NCBI GenBank assembly: GCA_024235875.1
Contig: JACKLP010000001.1
Coordinates: 496,001 to 560,000, forward strand
DNA: 64,000 bases
Source: Burkholderiaceae bacterium
Lineage (GTDB): Bacteria > Pseudomonadota > Gammaproteobacteria > Burkholderiales > Burkholderiaceae_E
Direction: 5' to 3'
Part shown: positions 35,176 through 44,326 of the stretch, piece by piece
Layout: the number at the start of each line of letters is the position of its first letter
How positions within the stretch are numbered: the first letter of the stretch is position 1
Made by a program: the position numbers and the translations under genes
Notes under the pieces: generated by a model
What the model was told of the DNA's origin: nothing
Databases searched by the model: none
Seen by the model: only the letters and a program-made list of their open reading frames with translations

Positions 35176-36692
35176 GCTCCGCAGACGGCGTTACGCCAGA
35201 CGCCGCACCGCCGAGCGTCGCGCGCTCGATCGGCTGGCTGAGCCTGGCCAAGCTGGTCGCACAGATCGCGTCGTGGGCGGCCACGTTGCTCGTGATGCGG
35301 ATTCTGGATCCCCGCGACTATGGCATCGTGGGCCTGGCCGCTGCGATATTCACGCTCGTTTTCAGCTTCGCCGAGTTCGGCTTGTCCAAAGCGATCACCC
35401 AGGAGAAGCGAATCGATTCGAAGCTACTCGGCGAAGCGAGTGGACTCGGCCTCCTGATCGCCGCCGTAGCGGCTGTCGTGTGGATCGCAATCGCCGAGGG
35501 ACTGGTGGTCGTCTACGAGCAACCGCTGCTGCGCCCGATCGCGCTGGTACAGATCGCCGCGCTGCTATTCGGTGCCCTGACCGTGGTGCCGACCTCGCTG
35601 GTGGAGCGGGAGTTCCGCTTCAAGGCGATGGCGATATGCGAGGTGGGCGTCACCCTGATCGCCATCACCGTGTCGCTCACCGGCGCCCTGCTCGGCTGGG
35701 GGCTATGGGTGCTCGCCATCGGGCACTCGGTCAATACGGGCGCGCGTGCAATCCTCTACAACATCGCCACCCGCGGACAACCGCGCCCACGCTGGCCGAG
35801 ATCACAGCGCGTGCGCCGCTTTCTCGAGTTCGGGTTCAGCGTGGCGCCCAGCCGCCTGATGTACAACCTCGAGAACAGCATCGATGTCGTGATCGGGGGG
35901 CGCTTCCTCTCGCCGGCAGGACTCGGCTTCTACAATGTGGCGGTCTACTGGTCTCATGTTCCACTGGGCAAGATGATGGTGGTGCTCAACCAGGCGTTGT
36001 ACCCGTTCTTCGCTGCCAAGGCGCGCGGGGAGCAGACCATGGTTCGCGAGACCGAGAATCTGGTCCGCATGGTGGCCATGCTGGCGCTACCGGTGTTCTG
36101 GGGCTTGTCTGCCGTTGCGGAGTCTCTCGTGTTTGGTCTGCTCGGCGAGAAATGGGCCGGCGTGTTGCTGCCGCTGCACGTTCTGTGCCTGGTGATCCCG
36201 CTGCGCATGGTGCTCGAATCCGTGACCAACCCCCTGCAGGCCGCGCGCGGTCTGCGCGTGATGCTGAAGAATCATGTCGGTTCGCTGGCCACCGTCGCGA
36301 CCGGCTGCCTGATCGGTGTGGGGTACGGCGCGACGGGGCTCGCCCTGGGCGTCGCAGGCGGCATCATGGTCGGCAACCTGCTCGCGCTGAACCGATCCTT
36401 GCGCTGGCTCGGCTGCAACCGATGGAGCCTGCTGGTCTCGATGTGGCGCCTTGCGCTCGCAGCGGCGCTGATGGCCGTGACGGTCTATGCGGGGGGACAG
36501 TGGCTCGACGCCATCGGTGTCCCCCGGGTATTGACCTTGTTCTGCCAGATCCCGCTGGGCGGCCTGATCTACATACCGCTGGTGTTGTTGCTGGAGCGAC
36601 CGTTGGCGATGCAGGTGATCGGCGCACTCAGGCCCGGCGCGGCGCCTGCGCCGGCCGCGCCCCCGGCCCCGGCCGAGGAACCCGTACCGTGA
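35172..36692 (+). CDS. Polysaccharide flippase (WzxC-like)
   Basis: A 506-residue integral membrane protein with about a dozen hydrophobic helices, of the MOP/polysaccharide synthase superfamily. VARSIGWLSLAKLVAQIASW and LVMRILDPRDYGIVGLAAA form the typical first helices, and FGFSVAPSRLMYNLENSIDVVIGGRFL the conserved centre. It should flip lipid-linked repeat units to the periplasm. The C-terminal 25 residues are proline/alanine rich. It overlaps the deacetylase upstream and the glycosyltransferase downstream (GTGA). Confidence 0.91.
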   Translation: MSSADGVTPDAAPPSVARSIGWLSLAKLVAQIASWAATLLVMRILDPRDYGIVGLAAAIFTLVFSFAEFGLSKAITQEKRIDSKLLGEASGLGLLIAAVAAVVWIAIAEGLVVVYEQPLLRPIALVQIAALLFGALTVVPTSLVEREFRFKAMAICEVGVTLIAITVSLTGALLGWGLWVLAIGHSVNTGARAILYNIATRGQPRPRWPRSQRVRRFLEFGFSVAPSRLMYNLENSIDVVIGGRFLSPAGLGFYNVAVYWSHVPLGKMMVVLNQALYPFFAAKARGEQTMVRETENLVRMVAMLALPVFWGLSAVAESLVFGLLGEKWAGVLLPLHVLCLVIPLRMVLESVTNPLQAARGLRVMLKNHVGSLATVATGCLIGVGYGATGLALGVAGGIMVGNLLALNRSLRWLGCNRWSLLVSMWRLALAAALMAVTVYAGGQWLDAIGVPRVLTLFCQIPLGGLIYIPLVLLLERPLAMQVIGALRPGAAPAPAAPPAPAEEPVP

Positions 36693-37831
36693 ACCCGGCC
36701 ACGGCCATGGCCGCGGCCGAGCCGGCAGCGCCCCGAGTGCTGCACGGCTTTTGCGGTTTCAACCTGGGGGGTGCGCAGGCGCGCTTCCTGCGACTCGCTC
36801 GCGCGTTTCCGTCGCAGAGTCTCCATCTGGTCTCTGCCATGGACGACAGCTATGCCGCGATGGAGCTGCTCGCCGATCTGCCCAACATCCGCGCGTGTCC
36901 GGTCGAGACGGCTCCACGCAGCATGCGACGCAATGTATCCGCGATGGTCGCGACGATTCGCCGCGAACTTCCGAGCCTCGTGGCCAGCTACAACTGGGGG
37001 GCGATCGAGTGGGCACTGGCATGCGCACTCACGCGCACGCGCCATGTTCACGTCGAGGACGGCTTCGGACCCGACGAGGCCGACAGGCGCCATCTGCGTC
37101 GGAACCTGGGCCGGCGGGCGTTGTTGGCGCTTTCGTCGGGGGAGCTGGTGGTCTGCTCGTCGAATCTCGAGCGGATCGCGCGTCACGAATGGGGCATCCC
37201 GGCGCGTCGGATCCACTACATCCCGAATGGCGTCGACATCAGTGCGATACGCTTGCGATCCACGCGCACCGCTCGCTCGATCTTTGCGCGAGACGACGGG
37301 GAGATCGTGCTTGGAACGCTCGCCATGCTTCGGCCCGAAAAGAACCTGGGGGCCATGCTTCGCATCGTCGCCGACGTCGAGCACGTACGCCTGGTGATCG
37401 CAGGTGACGGCCCCGAGCGCGAGTCACTCGAGCAGACGGCGCGAGCACTGGGCGTCGACGACCGGGTCGAGTTCCTTGGCCGCCGCGACGACGTCGCGAC
37501 GCTGCTCGCCGAACTGGACGTCTTCGCGCTGACCTCGCGCACCGAGCAACTGCCGATGGCCTTGCTCGAAGCCATGGCGGCGGGCCTGCCCGCGGTTGCG
37601 ACTGATGTCGGCGACGTCGCTGCAGCGCTGGCCCCCGCCAATCGATCCTACATCGTCGCGCAGGAGCCGGACGCCCTCGCGGCGGCAACCCGGGCCTTGG
37701 TCGCCGATCCGGCCTTGCGCGAAAGCATTGGACGCGCCAATCGAGCGCGCGTCGAGAGCCACTACAGTCAGCACGAAATGGTCAGGGCCTGGTCCGAGAT
37801 CCTTCAGCTCGAGGCCATCGCGCCGGCCTGA
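36689..37831 (+). CDS. Glycosyltransferase family 4 protein
   Basis: A 380-residue GT-B glycosyltransferase. GGAQARFLRLA marks the N-terminal nucleotide-sugar lobe. IHYIPNGVDISAI, LRPEKNLGAMLRIV, IAGDGPERESLE and LTSRTEQLPMALLEAMAAGLPAVATDVG are family-4 landmarks, with the E-x7-E pair in the last block. The acceptor and donor are unknown. The GTG start overlaps the flippase stop; ATG 36707 is an alternative. It is the last gene of the plus-strand run and converges on the acyltransferase gene. Confidence 0.9.
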   Translation: MNPATAMAAAEPAAPRVLHGFCGFNLGGAQARFLRLARAFPSQSLHLVSAMDDSYAAMELLADLPNIRACPVETAPRSMRRNVSAMVATIRRELPSLVASYNWGAIEWALACALTRTRHVHVEDGFGPDEADRRHLRRNLGRRALLALSSGELVVCSSNLERIARHEWGIPARRIHYIPNGVDISAIRLRSTRTARSIFARDDGEIVLGTLAMLRPEKNLGAMLRIVADVEHVRLVIAGDGPERESLEQTARALGVDDRVEFLGRRDDVATLLAELDVFALTSRTEQLPMALLEAMAAGLPAVATDVGDVAAALAPANRSYIVAQEPDALAAATRALVADPALRESIGRANRARVESHYSQHEMVRAWSEILQLEAIAPA

Positions 37832-37852
37832 ATCGACAGGGATCAGGAAACA

Positions 37853-37866
37853 CCGCGACAACGCGG
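37853..37866. terminator. Small hairpin between converging exopolysaccharide operons
   Basis: CCGCG, loop ACAA and CGCGG form a five-base stem in the 48-base gap where the two long operons meet. There is no T run. It is the only structure I see that could end either transcript. Confidence 0.25.
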
Positions 37867-37879
37867 CCGACGCAGATCC

Positions 37880-38977
37880 TCAGCTGGAGCGCGGGGCGCG
37901 TGCGCGGTGGTCGCGATTGCGTCGAATCGACGCGAATGCTCCGGACACTGCGCTGCGCAACGGCCTTGCCAGCGGTCTCTCGACCAGTCGGTTGATCGAC
38001 CAGGCCAGTGCGATCGCGAGCGCGCTGACGATCGTCATCGCCCACACTGCCGACAGCCCGCTTTGCGCAAGCCGGCTGCCGACCATGTAGCCGATGTTCT
38101 GATGCACCAGGTAGAGCGGATAAGACAGTGCCGCGCCGAGTGCGATCCACGGCCTGGGACGTACCAGCAGGTAGCCGCGATCCCATGCGAGGAACGGCAG
38201 ATACAGTGCCGGCACCACGATGGCCGCAACCCAAGGCGGAACGCCGACGCCGGCATCGCCCACGCGCGACGCCTCGACCCAGGCCTGGATTCCGGCCAGT
38301 ATCGCGGAAAACGCGAGCAGGACCCATCGCGCCGGGCTTCCTCCGTGGGAGCGCAGGCGGTAGAAAAGCACCCCGGCCGCGAACAAGGGCGCCCATCGGG
38401 TGCAAAACCAGACCTGCATCTGCCAGCTCGGGACGACCGCCAGTTCGAGAACCGAAATCACGAGCCACGCCGCGACCAGCCATTCGGCACGATCGATCAG
38501 GCGCAGGGCCAGGACGATCGCGACCAGCGCATAGAAGTGAATCTCGACCGAGAGCGACCAGTAGACCCCGTCGACCGGCGCAGCGCCGAACAGATCGGGC
38601 ATCAGTGTCAGGTTCAGCAACACCTGCGTCAGGCCCGGAATGTATCGCTCTGACTCGGTGACGATAGCGACCAATGTCGTCAGTGCGACGCCAACCCAGA
38701 ACGCGGGAACCAGACGCGATAGTCGCGATGCGACGAACCCGCACAGGTCCGATCGCATCGCCGTCATCAGGATGACGTAGCCGCTGATGATGAAGAACAG
38801 GTGGACGCCCAGATAGCCGACGCCCGCCAGCGCGCGCGCCGTTTCCGGAACATCGAGCGGAAGTTCGCCAAGGGTCGGACCACGCGATACGAAGTGGAAA
38901 GCCACCACGGCCAGTGCCGCCAGGCAGCGAAGCAGGTCGATCCCCGCGTCGCGAGGACCGGCCGCGGCTCCGCTCAC
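37880..38977 (-). CDS. Membrane acyltransferase (acyltransferase 3 family)
   Basis: A 365-residue protein with about ten membrane helices. Family motifs are GIDLLRCLAALAVVAFHF (with the active-site His), GVHLFFIISGYVI, and YWSLSVEIHFYALVAIVLAL. The C-terminal helix ends in NRLVERPLARPLR. Such enzymes O-acetylate or succinylate surface polysaccharides. The start overlaps the stop of the O-ligase-like gene by four bases, so they are coupled. A longer overlapping frame on the same strand (to 39065) is a shadow. Confidence 0.92.
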   Translation of the reverse strand: MSGAAAGPRDAGIDLLRCLAALAVVAFHFVSRGPTLGELPLDVPETARALAGVGYLGVHLFFIISGYVILMTAMRSDLCGFVASRLSRLVPAFWVGVALTTLVAIVTESERYIPGLTQVLLNLTLMPDLFGAAPVDGVYWSLSVEIHFYALVAIVLALRLIDRAEWLVAAWLVISVLELAVVPSWQMQVWFCTRWAPLFAAGVLFYRLRSHGGSPARWVLLAFSAILAGIQAWVEASRVGDAGVGVPPWVAAIVVPALYLPFLAWDRGYLLVRPRPWIALGAALSYPLYLVHQNIGYMVGSRLAQSGLSAVWAMTIVSALAIALAWSINRLVERPLARPLRSAVSGAFASIRRNRDHRARAPRSS

Positions 38978-40368
38978 GCGCGGGCCCTCGAACCCGGCGC
39001 CTGCTCCAGTGCGACCGCACGACCGCGCCGGTCGCGCCGGGGTCGGCGTGGCGCCGCGTCACCACCCGAAGCGAGCGGCACCGCGGTGTCGCCCTCAGCA
39101 GATTCCACCGGCTCCCCGATCGCCACTGCCGTGGGTTTGCGCACGATCACATACAGGCTGAACGCGCACATCGAAACCAGGTAGGTAAAGCTGTAGGAGC
39201 CGATGCCCACGAAGAAGCCGCCGCTCATCATCGCGCACTGCGCCAGGAACAGTGTTCGCGCCAATGACCCGGCCCACTTCAGTTCCGGCGACGCACGGCT
39301 CAAGCGCATCACCCGATACAGGCGATAGAGCGCCCCGAGGAAGATCGCCAGCACCAGGACGATGCCGGGGATGCCTTGCTCGGCCAGGATCTCGAAGAAC
39401 CAGCTGTGGGCGTCCAGATAGCCCTCGGTTCCGACCGCATCTTCGACGTGATTGAGATGGAAGACCGCGAAGCCCCCCCCAAGCGGATGCTCGCGAACCA
39501 GATTCACCGCGAAAGTCCAGGACTTGATTCGGCCCATTGCGGATGCATCGGCCTTGTATTCGGCGGTCGTTCCCATCCGCTCGATCCAGCTCTCGGGCGC
39601 GAATCGAATCAAGGCGACCGCAGCAATGACCACCGTGACCGCAATCACGAACTTGTGCCTCGAAAAGGCCACTGCGGTCAGCCCGACGGCCGCCAGCGCG
39701 AGCAGCCCCCCGCGCGAGAACGTCCCGACGACCGCCACCAGGATCAGCAAGGGCACGACGATCGCGATCAGGCGGCCGATCCCCGCCTTCGGGCGATGAA
39801 GACTGTGTGCGCCCAGATAGATCGCCAGCGGGATCGCCATCACCATCACGGTCGCGAATACGTTGCGATCCTCGATGAAGCTACCGAGCGGTCCGATCAC
39901 GACCAGGCCGCCGCCGCCCCAGATGAGCGTCAGCGCCGCGCCGCGGATGGCCGAAGCCGTGATCACGCCGACCAGCATCCACATCACCAACTCGATCCGG
40001 GCGCGCGTCGTGAGCATCATGCTCATGATCGCCAGCGGGACGAACACCTTCATCGAGCGATCCCACTTGAAATGGGCCGCGTCGGGCACGAACGCCTGGA
40101 AGTAGGTGATCGTGAACCAGACCACGTACATGAGCAGGAGCACGGTGAACGCGTTGATCATTCGCGGTCCGCGCCAGTAGACGAAGACACCGGCCAGCGT
40201 CGCGACGCCGATCAGCTGCGCCAGGGGAAGGAACTCGAGTGAATTCCAGAACACCACATGTGGCGCGGCAAGGTCGAACCAGCAATACAGCAGGAAACCG
40301 ATGAACGGGAAGCGCAGACACACGGGCAGGGCCAGCAGGAGCGTGGCCAGCATGACGTTACCGAACAT
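38974..40368 (-). CDS. Exosortase A-associated O-antigen ligase-like protein
   Basis: A 464-residue protein with roughly eleven membrane helices, in the WaaL/Wzy superfamily. It matches the putative O-glycosylation ligase of PEP-CTERM loci: FIGFLLYCWFDLAAPH near the start, TFSRGGLLALAAVG in the middle, then a large periplasmic loop with HPLGGGFAVFHLNHVE and AHSWFFEILAEQGIPG. It could polymerise repeat units or attach glycan to PEP-CTERM proteins. I start at ATG 40368 because GGAGG lies six bases before it. The last 40 residues are basic and cytoplasmic. Confidence 0.9.
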   Translation of the reverse strand: MFGNVMLATLLLALPVCLRFPFIGFLLYCWFDLAAPHVVFWNSLEFLPLAQLIGVATLAGVFVYWRGPRMINAFTVLLLMYVVWFTITYFQAFVPDAAHFKWDRSMKVFVPLAIMSMMLTTRARIELVMWMLVGVITASAIRGAALTLIWGGGGLVVIGPLGSFIEDRNVFATVMVMAIPLAIYLGAHSLHRPKAGIGRLIAIVVPLLILVAVVGTFSRGGLLALAAVGLTAVAFSRHKFVIAVTVVIAAVALIRFAPESWIERMGTTAEYKADASAMGRIKSWTFAVNLVREHPLGGGFAVFHLNHVEDAVGTEGYLDAHSWFFEILAEQGIPGIVLVLAIFLGALYRLYRVMRLSRASPELKWAGSLARTLFLAQCAMMSGGFFVGIGSYSFTYLVSMCAFSLYVIVRKPTAVAIGEPVESAEGDTAVPLASGGDAAPRRPRRDRRGRAVALEQAPGSRARA

Positions 40369-40612
40369 CGCGCCTCCTCGCCCGGGCGTCACGGCCCTTG
40401 CCTTCCTCGGCGTCGGTCGCCGTCATACGCGCACCGGTCGCGCTGCGGGACGCGCGGCCGCGCCGACCACCCGCGGCACGCTGTCGACGCTTCTCGTCGG
40501 ATTCCTCGAGTTTCCAGGCCTTTTCCTGGTCGATCTCGGCCTTCACCCCCCAGACGATCAGCGTCAGCAACACGAAGTAGCTGATCAGGAAGAAGAACAG
40601 ATGCGTCAGCAC
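40358..40612 (-). CDS. Small single-pass membrane protein, unknown function
   Basis: An 84-residue frame wedged between the glycosyltransferase and ligase-like genes, overlapping each (GTG at 40612 overlaps the upstream stop by seven bases; the stop overlaps the ligase start by eleven). The first 21 residues (LTHLFFFLISYFVLLTLIVW) form a membrane helix. The rest is charged and ends in an arginine-rich tail. Without this gene there would be a 237-base hole in an otherwise overlapping operon, which supports it being real. No family is recognised. Confidence 0.6.
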   Translation of the reverse strand: MLTHLFFFLISYFVLLTLIVWGVKAEIDQEKAWKLEESDEKRRQRAAGGRRGRASRSATGARMTATDAEEGKGRDARARRRDVR

Positions 40613-41802
40613 GAAGCCCCCTCCCCGTCGAGACCGGCCACCATCCGCTCGAATCGCGCCAGCGAGTTGGCCCAGGTGTATCGATCGCGAACCAGGGCCA
40701 GGCCCGCATCGGAAAACGCGCGTCGCCGGGCCGGATCCCCGAGCAGGCCCAGTGCCGCTTCGGCAACCTCCGCCGGCGTGTCGGCGCAAAGCAGGTCGCG
40801 GTGCGGCTGCGCATCAACACCGCGCGCGGCCAGCCGGCTGGTCACCACCGGCACGCCCATGGCCATCGACTCGAGGATCTTGTTCTGAACGCCACGGGCG
40901 ATCGTGAGCGGCGCGACCATGGCCACCGATCGGCCCAATTCCGGGCGCACGTCATCGACCGTGCCCGTGACCTCGACGCCTTCCAGGCTGGCAAGCTGCC
41001 TGACCCGCTCCGAGGGGTTCGCGCCGATGATCACGAAGCGCGTGCCGGGTCGCGACTTTCGGATCAGGGGCAGCGTGTGCTCGCAGAAATCGACCACCGT
41101 CTGCTCATTGGGCAGGTAGTCCATCCGGCCCACGAAGCACAGCCGGTCGGGGTCCGGCGCTTGTTCCAATGGGGCGAATCGGACCACGTCGACGCCATTC
41201 GGAAACCAATCGGTGCGCGCATCGGGGTCGATGCCGCGAAGTGACTCGAGCTCGTTGGGCGTGGCAACCGTACTCAGGTCGTAGGCAGCCACCATGCGAC
41301 GTTCGAGCCGGGCCACCGCATGCTGCTCATAGCGATACACGAGGCCGCGCGGCCCGGGCGTCGCATCGGCGTACATTCGCCATTTCTCGGAGTCGACGTC
41401 GCACAGATCGAGCAACTTCGGAATATCGCGCACGCCGGCGACATAGGGCGCCATCGAGGAGCAATGCACGACGATCCGGTCGTAGCGCGTGCCCGCCAGG
41501 CGGCGAGATACGGCCGCCGCGACCGCAGGCGACCCGAAGTAGCCTTCCGACAGCGAGCGAGCGCCGAGTACGCCGAGGCCCACCCGAAGCCACTGGCCCG
41601 CGCCGCCAACCCGTGGCGCATCGTAGCCGGCGCAAAACTGCGCCAGGCCGGGGGCCTTCGAGGCCTCGTCGTCGTCCCGGAGCATCGACACCACATCGAC
41701 CTCGTGGCTTCGACCGAGCGCGCGAATCATCTCGAGCGCACGGATCTTTCCGCCACCGTCGGCCGGGTACGGAAACCGATGACACAGGAACAGGATTCGC
41801 AC
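40606..41802 (-). CDS. Exosortase A-associated glycosyltransferase (Stp1 type)
   Basis: A 398-residue GT-B enzyme. The N-terminus VRILFLCHRFPYPADGGGKIRA is characteristic of the PEP-CTERM sugar transferase family. RMDYLPNEQTVVDFCEHTLPLI, GTVDDVRPELGRSVAMVAPL and GVQNKILESMAMGVPVVTS are further landmarks. It adds a sugar to the lipid-linked repeat unit in the cytoplasm. The start is GTG 41802; a TTG five codons upstream overlaps the preceding stop. The open frame that continues to 43023 is a shadow of the next gene. Confidence 0.91.
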   Translation of the reverse strand: MRILFLCHRFPYPADGGGKIRALEMIRALGRSHEVDVVSMLRDDDEASKAPGLAQFCAGYDAPRVGGAGQWLRVGLGVLGARSLSEGYFGSPAVAAAVSRRLAGTRYDRIVVHCSSMAPYVAGVRDIPKLLDLCDVDSEKWRMYADATPGPRGLVYRYEQHAVARLERRMVAAYDLSTVATPNELESLRGIDPDARTDWFPNGVDVVRFAPLEQAPDPDRLCFVGRMDYLPNEQTVVDFCEHTLPLIRKSRPGTRFVIIGANPSERVRQLASLEGVEVTGTVDDVRPELGRSVAMVAPLTIARGVQNKILESMAMGVPVVTSRLAARGVDAQPHRDLLCADTPAEVAEAALGLLGDPARRRAFSDAGLALVRDRYTWANSLARFERMVAGLDGEGASC

Positions 41803-41813
41803 CTTATCGCGCC

Positions 41814-43007
41814 TCAAGCCGCCGAGCGGGTCCGACGCGCATCGAGCCCACTCGGTCCGATTGCGCGACGCGCGGCGACACGCTCGACGATTCGCGCGGC
41901 ATTGTGGCGCCAGGTCAGGCCCTGCTCGTCGATGCTCGCCATCGCAGCCCGCCCCAGTCGCGCGCACAGTCCAGGGTCCGCGCAAAGCCGAACGAGCGCC
42001 TCGCCCAGGCCATCGGGGCGGGCGGGGTCGAACAAGATCGCGTTGCGACCGTCGCCCAGCAATTCGAGAATGTTCTCCTGCGCCGGGGCCACGATCGCCT
42101 TTCCCATTGCCAGGTACTCGATCAGCTTCAACGGCGACGCATAGGCAGTCACTGCCGGTTGCAGCGCGATGTCGATCGCGTCCAGGAACGGAGCCAGCGC
42201 GTCGCGCTGAACCACGCCCGTGAAGCGAACACGCTCGGCGACGCCCAGTTCGCGGGCCAGCGCCTCGAGTTCGGCTCGCGCCGGACCGTCGCCGACCATC
42301 AACAAGAACGCGTTCTCGGGCAAGGCACCCGAGGCCAACAAGCGGATCACGTGATCGACGCCGTGCCAGCTTCGGACGAACCCCACGAAGCCAAGGACCA
42401 GGCGGCCCGAGAGCGCCAAGCGCTCCTTGGCGAGGTCGCGGTCGGTCGGATGAAAGCGCTCGCGATCGACGCCATTGGGCATCACCAGGATCCGCTCGCG
42501 TTCGGCGCCATACGCGTGGACCGAACGAGCCAATACCTCGGTCACCGGCAGGCACAGGTCGGCCTGGCGCCAGACATAGCCCTGAGACCAGCGCGCCAGT
42601 GTGCTCAGCGACAACTTGCCATGCTCGGATCGCTCCTCGAACAGCGGCGCGTTGATCTCGGAGGCAAGCGGCACGCCGCGTCGCCGCGCCGCCCAGGCAC
42701 CGACGGGAAAGAACAGATTGAAGCGCTCGTAGATGAAGTCGGGCTCGAACTCGTCGATCGCCCGTTGCAGTCGTGGCAGTGCCGCCAGGTTGTAGGCGAA
42801 CTCGAGCAGTTCGCTCGCCCAGGCGGGTAGCCAGCGTCGCAGCGCATCGACCCAACCCGCATCCGCGCCGAACTGCTCCGACTCCACCACCTCGGGCCCG
42901 ACCAGGCGCACCTCGTGGCCCTCGGCGCGAAAGGCCTTCAGCAACTCCTCGAGGTGGACGTACTGGCCATCCTTGGAGCGGATACGATGGTGAAACAGAA
43001 TTCTCAT
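41814..43007 (-). CDS. Glycosyltransferase family 4 protein
   Basis: A 397-residue GT-B enzyme starting MRILFHHRIRSKDGQYVHLEEL. The donor-binding half has ILVMPNGVDRERFHP, LGFVGFVRSWHGVDHVIRLL, MVGDGPARAELEALA and the SPLKLIEYLAMGKAIVAP block that replaces the usual E-x7-E region. The ATG at 43007 overlaps the stop of the UDP-glucose dehydrogenase gene (ATGA), so I prefer it to the TTG one codon earlier. Donor and linkage are unknown. Confidence 0.9.
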   Translation of the reverse strand: MRILFHHRIRSKDGQYVHLEELLKAFRAEGHEVRLVGPEVVESEQFGADAGWVDALRRWLPAWASELLEFAYNLAALPRLQRAIDEFEPDFIYERFNLFFPVGAWAARRRGVPLASEINAPLFEERSEHGKLSLSTLARWSQGYVWRQADLCLPVTEVLARSVHAYGAERERILVMPNGVDRERFHPTDRDLAKERLALSGRLVLGFVGFVRSWHGVDHVIRLLASGALPENAFLLMVGDGPARAELEALARELGVAERVRFTGVVQRDALAPFLDAIDIALQPAVTAYASPLKLIEYLAMGKAIVAPAQENILELLGDGRNAILFDPARPDGLGEALVRLCADPGLCARLGRAAMASIDEQGLTWRHNAARIVERVAARRAIGPSGLDARRTRSAA

Positions 43008-44326
43008 CAAGCCCTTCCCACACCGAAATACTCGAACCCGCGCCGACGCATCATGTCGCCGTCATAGAGATTGCGACCGTCAAAGACGATCGGATGACGC
43101 ATGCGCTTGCGCAGTTCATCGAAAGCCGGCGCCCTGAACTCCTTCCATTCGGTGACGACCATCAGCGCGTCGGCGCCACGAACCGCCTCCAGTGGCGTCG
43201 CCGCGAGCGTCAGGTCGTCGCGGTCGCCGTAGATCCGCCGGCACTCGTCCGCGGCCACCGGGTCGTAGGCGACGACCTGGGCACCGTCGCTCCAAAGCGC
43301 CTCGAGCACGGTTCGCGACGGCGCCTCGCGCATGTCGTCGGTGCCCGGCTTGAAGGCCAGGCCCCAAAGCGCGATCTGCTTGCCGGCGAGCGAGCCGAAA
43401 TGCGCACGCGCCTTTCTGACCAGCACCGATTTCTGCTGTGCATTGACCTGCTCGACCGCGACCAGCAGGGGCAACTCGGTCCCCTCGGTGCGCGCCGTAT
43501 GGATCAGCGCCTTGACGTCCTTCGGAAAGCAGGATCCGCCATAACCGGTGCCCGCGTACAGGAAGGAATACCCGATTCGGGCATCGGAGCCGATTCCGCG
43601 GCGCACGTCCTCGATATCGGCCCCGAGCCGTTCGGCCAGGTTGGCCAGGTCGTTCATGAACGAGATCCGCGTCGCCAGCATCGCATTGGCGGCGTACTTG
43701 GTGAGCTCGGCCGATCGCCGCCCCATCGTGATGGTCCGGTCATGATTGCGCTGGAACGGAAGGTAGAGCTCGCGCAACAGCGCCTCGGCCTGCCGGTCCT
43801 CGACGCCCAGCACGATCCGGTCCGGCTTCATGAAATCCTCGACCGCGGCGCCCTCCTTGAGGAATTCGGGGTTCGACGCGACCGAGAACGGGATGTCCAC
43901 GCCACGCGCCTGCAGCGCTTCACGGATCGCGGTCTCGACCCGATCGCCGGTGCCGACCGGCACCGTGCTCTTGTCCACGACGAGCCGATAGGCCGCCATG
44001 TGCTCGCCGATCGAACGCGCGACCTCGAGGACATACTTCAGGTCGGCCGAACCGTCCTCGTCGGGCGGCGTACCGACCGCGATCATCACGATCTCGCCGT
44101 AGTCGACGCCCTCCTTGGCCGAAAGCGTGAAGGCGAGCCGCCCGGCTTCCACGTTCGAGTGCACGATGCTCTCGAGACCGGGCTCATAGATCGGGATGTG
44201 CCCATCGCGCAGCAGCGCGATCTTGCTCTCGTCGACGTCCACACAGAGGACTTCGTGCCCGCTGTCGGCAAGGCAGGCGCCGGTGACCAGGCCGACGTAG
44301 CCGGTTCCGAAGATCGTGACCCTCAT
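43007..44326 (-). CDS. ugd: UDP-glucose 6-dehydrogenase
   Basis: A 439-residue enzyme that oxidises UDP-glucose to UDP-glucuronate with two NAD+. The Rossmann motif is GTGYVGLVTG (7-16). The catalytic cysteine is C266 in GYGGSCFPKDV. KSTVPVGTG, EFLKEGAAVEDFMKPDRIV and LAFKPGTDDMREAPS are intact. AAGGAAG precedes ATG 44326. Its product is the substrate of the UDP-glucuronate 4-epimerase at 45757. It overlaps glycosyltransferase genes on both sides. Confidence 0.95.
   Translation of the reverse strand: MRVTIFGTGYVGLVTGACLADSGHEVLCVDVDESKIALLRDGHIPIYEPGLESIVHSNVEAGRLAFTLSAKEGVDYGEIVMIAVGTPPDEDGSADLKYVLEVARSIGEHMAAYRLVVDKSTVPVGTGDRVETAIREALQARGVDIPFSVASNPEFLKEGAAVEDFMKPDRIVLGVEDRQAEALLRELYLPFQRNHDRTITMGRRSAELTKYAANAMLATRISFMNDLANLAERLGADIEDVRRGIGSDARIGYSFLYAGTGYGGSCFPKDVKALIHTARTEGTELPLLVAVEQVNAQQKSVLVRKARAHFGSLAGKQIALWGLAFKPGTDDMREAPSRTVLEALWSDGAQVVAYDPVAADECRRIYGDRDDLTLAATPLEAVRGADALMVVTEWKEFRAPAFDELRKRMRHPIVFDGRNLYDGDMMRRRGFEYFGVGRA

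Noticed and set aside
35018..36688. Long upstream extension of the glycosyltransferase frame at 36689
   Set aside because: The extension is an out-of-frame reading of the flippase gene, and the real glycosyltransferase starts at the GTGA overlap.
40389..40820. 143-residue alternative frame overlapping the small membrane protein
   Set aside because: It shows no helix or motif and overlaps the Stp1-type gene extensively; the frame ending at 40358 has a clean membrane helix and fits the operon spacing.
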